Shown piece after piece: positions 1 through 7,284 of a DNA stretch of 7,422 nt. The stretch comes from Parachlamydia sp. (GTDB lineage Bacteria; Chlamydiota; Chlamydiia; Chlamydiales; Parachlamydiaceae): contig JAJTHR010000225.1 in the NCBI GenBank assembly GCA_021298935.1, positions 1 to 7,422 on the forward strand. Reading direction: 5' to 3'. Numbering within the stretch: the first letter of the stretch is position 1; the number at the start of each line of letters is the position of its first letter. The notes beneath the pieces are model-generated. The model searched no databases and was not told the DNA's origin. It saw only the letters and a list, made by a program, of their open reading frames with translations. Position numbers and translations under genes: made by a program.

Positions 1-308
1 CTTTGAAAGGCAAAGGCGCATACGCCGACGGCCATGATGACGAGCTCTAAAATTTTGGTTGTGACAATGATATCCCGCTTGCTAAAACGGTCGGCCATCG
101 TGCCGGAAATGGCTGAAAAAAGCAAAAAGGGGATGACGAAGGTGGCGCCTGTGGAGGCTAATATTTGATGGCTATACTCGATTCCCTCTATTTGGATAAA
201 AAAATAGACGATGAGTAATTTGTAAATGTTGTCGTTCAACGCACCAAGGAACTGCGTCACGTTCAAATAAGTAAACGAACTAAAGCGGGCAATTAAAGAT
301 GAATACAT
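1..308 (-). CDS. MFS transporter, LplT/YgeD-like, N-terminal part (runs off left edge)
   Basis: The reverse strand is open from an ATG at 308-306 to the window edge, giving 102 residues of the N-terminus. Three hydrophobic stretches are visible, at about residues 12-38, 49-70 and 80-101, so it is an inner-membrane protein. The first contains NVTQFLGALNDNIYK (16-30), the family signature of LplT/YgeD-type major facilitator transporters. The second is followed by GTMADRFSKRD (69-79), which fits MFS motif A (GxxxDRxxkR) in the loop between helices 2 and 3. In Escherichia coli LplT flips lysophospholipids inward for re-acylation by Aas. Chlamydial relatives are usually labelled YgeD efflux proteins, so the substrate here is unproven. 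The gene is divergent from recC, as I recall for the chlamydial ygeD-recC pair. No Shine-Dalgarno is visible before the ATG (only A-rich sequence). The start is chosen because it gives a normal short cytoplasmic N-terminus before helix 1. Family assignment is firm; substrate is not. Confidence 0.85.
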   Translation of the reverse strand, partial: MYSSLIARFSSFTYLNVTQFLGALNDNIYKLLIVYFFIQIEGIEYSHQILASTGATFVIPFLLFSAISGTMADRFSKRDIIVTTKILELVIMAVGVCAFAFQ

Positions 309-430
309 AAATTATTTTTGTTTTTTTACTAATTATTAAATAATGAACCTTTAAGGCTCAAGACTTTTGTAATATATAAGGATCTGTGCTATTCTTATAC
401 AGTTATAATTTTTTTTAGAAAATCAAAAGA
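309..430. promoter_or_regulatory. AT-rich divergent intergenic region between the MFS gene and recC
   Basis: This 122-base spacer separates two divergently oriented genes, so it should carry promoters for both. It is much richer in A+T than the flanking genes, with T runs at both ends. Neither start codon has a convincing Shine-Dalgarno within it. Reverse-strand promoter elements for the MFS gene are ambiguous: TTGAGC (reverse complement of 356-361) lies about 17 bases from a poor TAATAA, so I do not call a separate site. No operator-like palindrome was noticed. Confidence 0.5.
367..409 (+). promoter_or_regulatory. Candidate recC(-recB) promoter
   Basis: A perfect TATAAT lies at 404-409, 21 bases before the recC ATG, but no good -35 box sits 16-18 bases upstream of it. 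An alternative pair is TTGTAA (367-372) with TATTCT (390-395) at a 17-base spacing, each matching four of six consensus positions. Either would give a short leader of roughly 15-30 bases. Because recB overlaps recC, this promoter would probably serve both genes. The region is AT-rich, so a chance match is quite possible. Confidence 0.35.
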
Positions 431-3400
431 ATGGACCCTTTGAATGTTTATTTTAGCAATCGTCTTGAGCAGCTTTACGCGCAGCTGAGAGCCAATTTAT
501 TCGGCCGTCCTTCTTCCCCTTTTAAAAAAAGGGTTGTCATTGTCTACGGCCCGGCGATGAAAAATTGGCTAATGCTTAAAATGGCACAGGATCCTGAGAT
601 CGGCATTGCAGCGGGCATTGAATTCGTTTACTTAAACCAGGCATTCGACAGCTTCCTGCAACTTTTCACCATTAAAGCGCGTCTTCCCTCTCCGCTTGAG
701 CTCTCCCTTGGCATTGAAGGGGAAATCATTCAGCGGCTGAATGGCGAACCGCCGCCCCATTGGCAGCCTCTAGTCAAATATTTAAAATGGGAGGGGGCCG
801 GGGCATTAACTAAAAAAATGGAAAAACGCATTGCCTCCCTCAGCCTGCATTTGGGAAACCTGTTTCATAACTACAGCCGTTTTTCTAATCAAATGCTGGA
901 TGAATGGGAAACAGGAGGGGGCGATGACTGGCAAGGCACCCTTTGGAAAGCCTTGTTCAACGAAAAAACAGGCTGGACGTCGATCAGTAAAATTTTAACG
1001 CATTCCTTTCCCGCTTTGCCCAACCATGAATTTCATTTCTTTTCCATCAGTTTCCTTTCCACCCTCGAATTTCAATTCATCGGCCGGCTTGCCTCATCGG
1101 CTGAGACTTTTTATTACCTGCTTTCCCCTTGCGCTCTTTTCTGGAGCGACACGCGCTCGGATAGGGAGGCAATCAGCCTGCAAAAAAAATGGGAGCAGCG
1201 CCTGGGCGTTTCGGCACCTGCCTTGGTGCAATTGGAAGAATATTTGCAAAACCGCAACCCGCTGCTTGGAAATTTTGGAAGGCTTGGAAGAGAAATGGCC
1301 CGCCAAATTGAAGAAAGCCAGGCCCGCACCACTGCCAGTTATGCTCTTCCGGAAGCTACAAGAAGCCTGACCGAAGAGGTCGAGCTGGAAGACCTTCATT
1401 TTTATAACGATGACCGCCCACTGACCCTTCTGCATGCCGTACAGGCTGAGATGTTAACGCTGCAAAATCCGGAAGATCGCCTCCCCTTAGACTTAAGCGG
1501 GGATCAGTCCATTCAAATCCATAGTGCTCCCACAAAAAGAAGGGAAGTGCAGGCTGCCTTCCAAACCATCCTCTCTTTGATGGCGGCTGATTCCTCGCTT
1601 GCCCCTTCTGATTTTATTGTAATGGCCCCCGAAATTGACCTGTACTCTCCCTTTGTGAAAAGTATTTTTGAAGGAAATGAAAGCCCCCTCCCTTTTCAAA
1701 TCCTCGATCTTGGCCTCCAGACGCAGAATCCTTTCATTGAGGCCTTCCTGCATCTTATCGATTTAAGCGAAAGCCGCTTTGAAGCCTCCACCCTTTTAAA
1801 GCTATTCAAACACCCTGCTTTTCAAAGCTGCCATGCCTTGAGCGAAAAGGATTGCCATCTTTTACACCGCTGGATTGAGCGTCTGGCCATTCGCTGGGGG
1901 GATGACAAGCAGCATCGTTCAGAGCTTTTAATAAAAGGGCATTGCCTGGAGAGGGTAGAAGAGGGGGAATGCGGTACCTGGCAGTTTGGCATGGAACGGC
2001 TGTTAAAAGGGCTGATCACTGTCGATCCGCAGGATCCCTTGCCTGACATGGATTTTGCCCAAGCCGAGCTTTTGGAAAAGTCGCTGGCCTGGCTGCAAGC
2101 CCTGCGGCGCGATTTAATGCCTCTTGAAGGGTGTTTATCGATGACCATGGAAGAGTGGATGCTTTACTTCAAAAGCCTGATCGATGGCTATTTGAAATCC
2201 CCCCTGATCTCTGAAGAAGATGATCTCGAATTGCAGCAGCTGCTTGAGCATTTAAGAAATGCGGCTAGGTCTTTTGAAGAGCAGCGGTTTGGGGCTGAAT
2301 CGATAAAAATGCATATCCGGGAGCTTCTTGGTCAAAAAGGAAAAACTTACCTTGAAACGCATTTGCAATCAGTCCGTTTTTGCTCCCTCATGCCGCTTCG
2401 TTCCATTCCAGCGCGGGTGATTCTTATCATGGGCATGCAGGAGGGAGCTTTTCCGCGCATTCCTTCTTTTTCCTCTCTCGATCGTTTGACCGGCAAGGAA
2501 TCAGAGAAGGAATACTGCCCCACTTCGGCTGATCTGGACCGCTATCTTTTCTTAGAAGCGCTCCAATCGGCACAGGACTATTTCATCGTCAGCTATATCA
2601 ATTATAGCAAAGAAGAGGCGAAGGAATTAAACCCTAGCCTGGCCGTCCAGGAGCTTTTTTCCTATTGCGACCGCTTCTATACGATCGAGGGAGCTATCCC
2701 CTCGAAAAGCTGTGTCTTCAGGCATCCGCTGCACCCTTTTGATAAAATGTACTTCGAAAAGCAGGCAGTTTTTAAAAATTATTCCCCGTTTGATTACCAA
2801 TGCGCCAAAAGTTATTACTGGCCAACAAAAAGCAGCCCTCCTGCCTTTTTGGCCTATTTCACCCCCCCGACTTCCTTTGAGCTGCCCCTAGAAGAAAAGT
2901 CCATTGATATAAAAGACCTTAGGTCTTGCGCGAGCCATCCCATTAAATTCAATTTAAGAAAAAAACATCAAATTTATCTTGAAACGAGGGAAGACAGGGA
3001 AATTAAGGATTTTGAGCAAACGTCCCTTTCCTCCCTGGATAAATACATGGCAAGGCAAAGAGGGATTAAAGAGCCGCTTGAAAAGGTTTTCAGTTGGGCC
3101 GAAAAAGAGGGAAGGCTGCCGTTCGGGCTCTTCAAAGAAGCGGCATGTAGCCGCCTGGCTGCGGATATCCATGAATGGCAGCAGGCGCTTGATGAACATC
3201 ATTTGAAACGAGAGTCCATTTTTTCGATTGAATTTTGCACAGCCTGTCAAGAGCCTCTCCTGATGGGCAAAAGGCTCTACCTGCCTGCCTTAAAAGTCGA
3301 TGGTGTATCCATAAAAGGATCTCTGCCTGCTGCAACACCTAAAGGGCTTCTTTTGACAAACAAGGGGGCCTTTAGCGACCTGTGGAAAGCCTGGCCCGAT

Positions 3401-3775
3401 TTTTTGCTGTATCATTATGCCGCCTCCTTCTTCTCCATGGAGAAACAACTGATTGCCTTGCAGGGCGGCGCGATCAAAGAGGCACCCTTCAATGATCCAA
3501 TTCCCTATATAAAAGATTTTCTTGGCTATTATTCGTTTTGCACCGAGCATGTTTCACCCCTGCACCCCGATTGGCTTGGATTGATTGTCAAAGGAAATTC
3601 CGCCGGGCTGCAAAGCGCCTTGCAAAACTTGTATAAGCCCTCTTTCGGAGGGTATCAAAGTCCGGAACTCAAATGGGTCTTTCATTCCGGACAGCTCCCT
3701 TCAGCCGCACAAATCATTGATGAATGGAAAGAGGCGGCTTGCCGTTTATCAGCCATTATACAGGAATTGGAATGA
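431..3775 (+). CDS. recC: RecBCD subunit RecC (exodeoxyribonuclease V gamma chain)
   Basis: The 1114-residue protein is close to the roughly 1120 residues of E. coli RecC and lines up with it (alignment from memory) from end to end. Landmarks are: VYFSNRLEQL (6-15); MKNWL (43-47) and GIAAGIEF (58-65); IQIHSAPTKRREVQ (361-374); FIVMAPEIDLYSPF (395-408); FCSLMPLRSIP (650-660); GMQEGAFPR (668-676); DRYLFLEAL (703-711); and a nuclease-fold C-terminal domain from about 825, with LPFGLF (896-901) and YKPSFGGYQ near the end. RecC is a superfamily 1 helicase fold that has lost its motor. Consistent with that, no Walker A is present where RecB has one. It splits the duplex as a wedge, guides the 3' strand to the RecB nuclease and reads Chi. 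The start at 431 is supported by the match at residues 6-12 to the E. coli N-terminus (VYHSNRL), although the Shine-Dalgarno is weak. It is the first gene of a two-gene unit with recB. Positions matching E. coli Chi contacts Q38, T40 and Q44 are substituted. Confidence 0.95.
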   Translation: MDPLNVYFSNRLEQLYAQLRANLFGRPSSPFKKRVVIVYGPAMKNWLMLKMAQDPEIGIAAGIEFVYLNQAFDSFLQLFTIKARLPSPLELSLGIEGEIIQRLNGEPPPHWQPLVKYLKWEGAGALTKKMEKRIASLSLHLGNLFHNYSRFSNQMLDEWETGGGDDWQGTLWKALFNEKTGWTSISKILTHSFPALPNHEFHFFSISFLSTLEFQFIGRLASSAETFYYLLSPCALFWSDTRSDREAISLQKKWEQRLGVSAPALVQLEEYLQNRNPLLGNFGRLGREMARQIEESQARTTASYALPEATRSLTEEVELEDLHFYNDDRPLTLLHAVQAEMLTLQNPEDRLPLDLSGDQSIQIHSAPTKRREVQAAFQTILSLMAADSSLAPSDFIVMAPEIDLYSPFVKSIFEGNESPLPFQILDLGLQTQNPFIEAFLHLIDLSESRFEASTLLKLFKHPAFQSCHALSEKDCHLLHRWIERLAIRWGDDKQHRSELLIKGHCLERVEEGECGTWQFGMERLLKGLITVDPQDPLPDMDFAQAELLEKSLAWLQALRRDLMPLEGCLSMTMEEWMLYFKSLIDGYLKSPLISEEDDLELQQLLEHLRNAARSFEEQRFGAESIKMHIRELLGQKGKTYLETHLQSVRFCSLMPLRSIPARVILIMGMQEGAFPRIPSFSSLDRLTGKESEKEYCPTSADLDRYLFLEALQSAQDYFIVSYINYSKEEAKELNPSLAVQELFSYCDRFYTIEGAIPSKSCVFRHPLHPFDKMYFEKQAVFKNYSPFDYQCAKSYYWPTKSSPPAFLAYFTPPTSFELPLEEKSIDIKDLRSCASHPIKFNLRKKHQIYLETREDREIKDFEQTSLSSLDKYMARQRGIKEPLEKVFSWAEKEGRLPFGLFKEAACSRLAADIHEWQQALDEHHLKRESIFSIEFCTACQEPLLMGKRLYLPALKVDGVSIKGSLPAATPKGLLLTNKGAFSDLWKAWPDFLLYHYAASFFSMEKQLIALQGGAIKEAPFNDPIPYIKDFLGYYSFCTEHVSPLHPDWLGLIVKGNSAGLQSALQNLYKPSFGGYQSPELKWVFHSGQLPSAAQIIDEWKEAACRLSAIIQELE
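3762..3774 (+). promoter_or_regulatory. recB ribosome binding site and ATGA stop/start overlap
   Basis: AGGA at 3762-3765 stands six bases before ATG 3772-3774, and that ATG shares four bases with the recC stop (ATGA, 3772-3775). This decides the recB start. An in-frame ATG 48 bases upstream (3724) has no comparable ribosome binding site and would overlap recC by 52 bases. The arrangement is typical of translational coupling, which helps keep two subunits of one complex in balance. Confidence 0.8.
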
Positions 3776-6700
3776 CTCCCTTTAATGTTCTAGACCGCGC
3801 AACTCAATTGCACCGCCATCATTTGCTTGAAGCCTCTGCAGGAACCGGAAAGACATTTTCTATCCAAAATATCGTTGCCCGCTTGCTTATCAGCAATTCT
3901 TCTCCGCTTGAGCTGTCTGAAATACTGGCTGTCACATTTACCCGGGCAGCAGCCAGAGACCTGAGGCAGCGTATAAGGGCCACCCTTGAAGAAGCCAGCC
4001 AACTCTTAAGCAACTATCTAAAGGAAAAAGTTATTCCGATGGAGGCCCCTGATTACCTTCAGGCCTTAATGGAAGAGGGGGAGAAGGAAACATTAAAGGC
4101 GAAAAAAAAGCTGCAGCATGGCTTGCATCTGTTTGATCAGGCGCAAATATTTACCATTCATGCCTTTTGCCATCGCATGCTAAAGGGGTATGCCCTGGAA
4201 AGCGGAGTCGGATTCCATGCCATTATGGGGCCTGAATGCTTCCCTCCTGAAGAAATGAAACGCGTTTTGCATGATTTTTTGCGCACTCAGGTACGTGAAC
4301 CTTATTATAGCAAAGCCCAACTGGAGATCCTGCTCAAAGCTGATCCCGAGCAAAAAAGAATGGCAGAATTAGCTTTGCAAATGCATGAATTAACAGAAAT
4401 TCCTGCCTATGATGAGCTTTACGCGGCTTTTTGCCAGGCCTTAAGCGAACTGAAAAACCGGTTCGGCTTAAGCTCGGCACCCCTTTTGGAAGATTTCCAC
4501 GTTTTACGCCAATCCTACAGGCAGCAGCCGGGAGAGACGCAAAGCACCACCCTTGAAAAAGTCGGCCGCTTTAGCGCCCTTTTTGATCAGCAGCAGTGGT
4601 CTAAAGATGACTTCAACGCTCTTTTGCGGGATCAATGCGCCTGGTGCAAAGCCTTTAATGAAAATCTTTTAAAAAAGCAGCCGAAAACGCCCGGTCCGCT
4701 TCATTTTCCCGAATTAACCCGCCATTTAATGGAGCGGCTTGTGCCTATTCTCAGCCAGGCGGGCGATCCCTCTGCCTTGCTTATCCGCATGGCAAAGGGA
4801 TTCCGGGCGCATGTGCGCCGTTTTTTTGAAGAAGAAGAAAGGATCGGGACCGACGATCTGCTTCGGAAAATGAAAGAGACCTTAAAGGAAAAGGATTTCT
4901 TAAAGCATATTCAGGCAGGCTTTAAAGCAGTGATCATTGACGAGTTCCAGGATACCGATCCGCTGCAATGGAGTTTATTTAAAACACTCTTTCTATCAGG
5001 GGAGTGGCCAGGGTGCCTTTATTTAGTCGGAGACCCCAAGCAATCCATCTATTCTTTCAGGCAGGCCGATATCTATACCTATCTGGATGCCGCAAAGGAG
5101 CTGGGGTCCTCTCACTGCTTCTCCCTGAATGTCAATTACCGTTCGCAAGAGAGCCTTGTAAAGGCTTTGAATTGCCTCTTTTCCATCCCGGCTTTAATCG
5201 GCCTTCCTCTTTTGAACAGCTCATTGCCCTACATGCCGGTCCTGGCGGCGAAAGGACCCTGGGAAGATGAGAGGGGGGCCATCCATTTTTTTATCGCCGA
5301 AGCCGAATCGAAAAAAAAATTGGAGGAGGCCGAGCAAGAGGTTTTTTTCCCATTTATGGCAGGTGAAATCCATCGTATCAAAAATGAAAAGGGCTTTCAA
5401 TTCAACCAGTTTGCTGTTCTTGTCAAAGACAGGCATCAGGCCCAGCGCCTGGCTCATTATTTTCAATCCCAGGAGATTCCCTACCTTAACCAAAAAGGGA
5501 TCAGCCTGGCAGAATCAAAAGGCTTGCACGCCTGTATCCACCTCGTGGAGGCTGTCTTACGGCCGGAAGACAGGGGAGTGGCTAAGCGGCTGCTTGCCTC
5601 CCCACTTATGGGCTGGACGGAAGAGAGGCTGAACAAGGGGCTGGTGTGGGAAGAAATTATTCCTCTTTTGCATCGTCTCGGTTCTCTATTACGAAATCAG
5701 GGATTTGCTGCCTTTTATGATGCATTCCTCCGAAGCAGTTGGGAGGGGGAAGAAACGGTGCTTCAGTCCCTCCTTTCAAGAAAAGAGGGGCTCGAACTGT
5801 ATGAAGATTTACAGCAGATTGCCGAAACGGTCATCGACCATTATCAAACTGAGTGGCATTCCCCAGAAGAGATCGTCCCCTTTCTGGATCGTTTCCCCGA
5901 TTGGGAGGAACATGACGACCCGCGGGCAAAACGCTTCAACGATCCCCTGAAGCCTGGTGTGAATATCATCACCCTTCATTACAGCAAGGGGCTCGAATAC
6001 GACGTTGTGTTTGCCTTAGGGCTAGTCAATCAAGGCAGGGAGCCAGGCGACATCCTTCCAGTCAGGAAGGAGGGAACAGCGGTTCTGTGCCTGGTAGAGG
6101 AGGAAAGTCAGGAGTACAGGCACCATCTGGAAGAAATGGATGCAGAGAAGATGCGGCAGTTTTACGTCGCATTGACACGGGCAAAATGCCAGCTTTACAT
6201 CCCTTTTTTGAAATACTCAGCCGCACGAAAAGTGAAAAAAGGGGAGGCTTCTCCCCTTGATCTCTACCTCGCCAAAAGGGACGGGGCGGGATCTTATGAT
6301 GATTTGTATGAAGCGATTAATCGGGCGGACTCCAATCCGTTTGTCCGCTTCCTTGAAACAGACGGAAGAGAGAATGGAATCACTTTTTCCAGGCATCAGC
6401 TAATAGAACCGTGCAGAGGGAGTGCCAAAAAGGAAACAATTGATTTAATCCCATCCCATGCCCCTCCTTTGCAATTTTCTTCCCTTTTCATGACATCCTT
6501 TACGCAATTGAATAAAGCACATGTATTTCCCGCTCTTTCTCCGCCGCATGATTTACGAGCTCCTGAAAAAACAATCCATACCCTGCCGGCAGGGGCAGAA
6601 ATGGGCATTTTCCTCCATTCATTGCTGGAAAAGATTTGTTTTAAAGATCCCCTTAAATCCTGCGTGCTCAGGCAAATTCGGCAGTCCCCCTACGCAGAAT

Positions 6701-7131
6701 GGGAAGAGGTTATTTGCCGGCAGCTGGTTCATGTCATGCAGGCGAGTCTTGGTAGATTTACCCTGGCTGATCTGCAGCCCGATCTGCAATACAGGGAACA
6801 CCCCTTCTTAATGCCCTATGAAAATGAAGCAGAGAGGGGTGTTATTAAGGGTGTCATCGATCTGGTTTTTCAGCATGAGAGAATGTATTACCTTGTCGAT
6901 TGGAAAAGTAATTGGCTTGGACCCACTGGGGGGCATTATGCCGAAAGTTTCCTGAAGAAAGCCGTGGAAGACAATGGTTACGCCTTGCAGGTACAGATTT
7001 ATAAGGAAGCGTTCAGGCGCTATTTATCCCTTGTCGAAACGCGTCCCTTTGAAGCCTGTTTTGGCGGAGTCTATTACATTTTTTTGCGAGGTGTACAAAA
7101 GAATACACAAGCAGGAATTATAAAATTATAA
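3772..7131 (+). CDS. recB: RecBCD subunit RecB (helicase-nuclease, exodeoxyribonuclease V beta chain)
   Basis: RecB is the 3'-5' superfamily 1A helicase and only nuclease of RecBCD; it also loads RecA after Chi. All motor motifs are visible in this 1119-residue protein: Walker A EASAGTGKTF (20-29, K27); motif Ia AVTFTRAAARDLR (53-65); FTIHAFC (127-133); Walker B/motif II DEFQDTDPLQW (390-400); motif III GDPKQSIYSFR (420-430); motif IV NVNYRS (453-458); motif V TLHYSKGLEY (734-743); motif VI YVALTRAK (798-805). The C-terminal nuclease has GIFLHSLLE (945-953, H949), KGVIDLVF (D1030) and VDWKSNWLG (D1043, K1045), then QVQIY. These match E. coli H956, D1067, D1080 and K1082, with the same 13-residue step between the two aspartates. 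E. coli RecB has about 1180 residues. This one stops only 11 residues after FLRGV, where E. coli runs on for about 40, so its tail is short. It overlaps recC by four bases; recD is not in the window. Confidence 0.96.
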   Translation: MTPFNVLDRATQLHRHHLLEASAGTGKTFSIQNIVARLLISNSSPLELSEILAVTFTRAAARDLRQRIRATLEEASQLLSNYLKEKVIPMEAPDYLQALMEEGEKETLKAKKKLQHGLHLFDQAQIFTIHAFCHRMLKGYALESGVGFHAIMGPECFPPEEMKRVLHDFLRTQVREPYYSKAQLEILLKADPEQKRMAELALQMHELTEIPAYDELYAAFCQALSELKNRFGLSSAPLLEDFHVLRQSYRQQPGETQSTTLEKVGRFSALFDQQQWSKDDFNALLRDQCAWCKAFNENLLKKQPKTPGPLHFPELTRHLMERLVPILSQAGDPSALLIRMAKGFRAHVRRFFEEEERIGTDDLLRKMKETLKEKDFLKHIQAGFKAVIIDEFQDTDPLQWSLFKTLFLSGEWPGCLYLVGDPKQSIYSFRQADIYTYLDAAKELGSSHCFSLNVNYRSQESLVKALNCLFSIPALIGLPLLNSSLPYMPVLAAKGPWEDERGAIHFFIAEAESKKKLEEAEQEVFFPFMAGEIHRIKNEKGFQFNQFAVLVKDRHQAQRLAHYFQSQEIPYLNQKGISLAESKGLHACIHLVEAVLRPEDRGVAKRLLASPLMGWTEERLNKGLVWEEIIPLLHRLGSLLRNQGFAAFYDAFLRSSWEGEETVLQSLLSRKEGLELYEDLQQIAETVIDHYQTEWHSPEEIVPFLDRFPDWEEHDDPRAKRFNDPLKPGVNIITLHYSKGLEYDVVFALGLVNQGREPGDILPVRKEGTAVLCLVEEESQEYRHHLEEMDAEKMRQFYVALTRAKCQLYIPFLKYSAARKVKKGEASPLDLYLAKRDGAGSYDDLYEAINRADSNPFVRFLETDGRENGITFSRHQLIEPCRGSAKKETIDLIPSHAPPLQFSSLFMTSFTQLNKAHVFPALSPPHDLRAPEKTIHTLPAGAEMGIFLHSLLEKICFKDPLKSCVLRQIRQSPYAEWEEVICRQLVHVMQASLGRFTLADLQPDLQYREHPFLMPYENEAERGVIKGVIDLVFQHERMYYLVDWKSNWLGPTGGHYAESFLKKAVEDNGYALQVQIYKEAFRRYLSLVETRPFEACFGGVYYIFLRGVQKNTQAGIIKL

Positions 7132-7281
7132 AATGCAATTTTATGGTTTATAATGCTTAGGCATTATCTATCCGCGCGTGGTGTAGCAGCCCAGCCACAG
7201 CCATTCATGCCACCCTCTTTCCCGGCTTCAAATTATTTTCAAATGCCAGCTATTATGCCTTCCTCAAATGAGCTGCCATAA
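7132..7281 (+). other. Open frame continuing in the recB frame after its stop (49 codons)
   Basis: After the recB TAA (7129-7131) the same frame stays open to a TAA at 7279-7281. It begins NAILWFIMLRHYLSARGVAA and continues as a proline- and methionine-rich stretch with repeated Met-Pro pairs. An ATG inside it (7153) would give a 42-residue peptide, but no ribosome binding site precedes that ATG. Its first residues can be laid against the E. coli RecB tail (NAGLIALMDEM) at almost the right spacing, so it may be a former or read-through RecB C-terminus. It may also be chance: 49 open codons is not long. I would not annotate it as an independent gene without homologues. Confidence 0.2.
7150..7167 (+). 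terminator. Short perfect hairpin after recB (terminator-like, no T-tract)
   Basis: ATAATGC (7150-7156) and GCATTAT (7161-7167) form a perfect seven-base-pair stem with a TTAG loop, 19 bases after the recB stop. The stem is AT-rich and is followed by CTATCCGCG rather than a run of T, so it is a weak candidate for intrinsic termination. It could instead protect the 3' end of the transcript or be part of a small degenerate repeat. It is the best candidate end of the recC-recB unit. Confidence 0.35.
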
Positions 7282-7284
7282 TAG
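7250..7284. repeat. Inverted repeat CTATTATG / CATAATAG
   Basis: CTATTATG (7250-7257) is the exact reverse complement of CATAATAG (7277-7284), with 19 bases between them that contain a smaller CTCA-AA-TGAG symmetry. The right arm ends at the candidate left end of the insertion sequence. It could fold as a hairpin, be a remnant of an older element, or be the site into which the element inserted. No function is established. Confidence 0.4.

Noticed and set aside
309..430. RNA gene or riboswitch in the divergent spacer
   Set aside because: The region is AT-rich with no strong stems and no recognisable tRNA or riboswitch core; ordinary promoters explain it.
1026..1435. Overlapping open frames on both strands inside recC
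   Set aside because: They are shadows of a strongly conserved gene, have no ribosome binding sites, and show no recognisable domain.
3724..3771. Upstream ATG extending RecB by 16 residues
   Set aside because: It lies inside recC with no ribosome binding site. The ATG at 3772 has AGGA at the right distance and gives an N-terminus whose distance to Walker A fits the family.
5267..5632. A 121-codon open frame in another frame inside recB
   Set aside because: Its translation shows no domain, and it overlaps conserved RecB sequence; it is considered only as the possible landing frame for slippage at the A run.
5640..5647. GCTGGTGT, one base away from the E. coli Chi octamer
   Set aside because: It is not an exact match, one near-match in a window this size is expected by chance, and the Chi-reading residues of this RecC differ from E. 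coli.
7153..7281. A separate 42-residue Pro/Met-rich gene
   Set aside because: It has no ribosome binding site and no recognisable homology, and the frame is simply the continuation of recB past its stop; it is kept only as a low-confidence 'other' feature.
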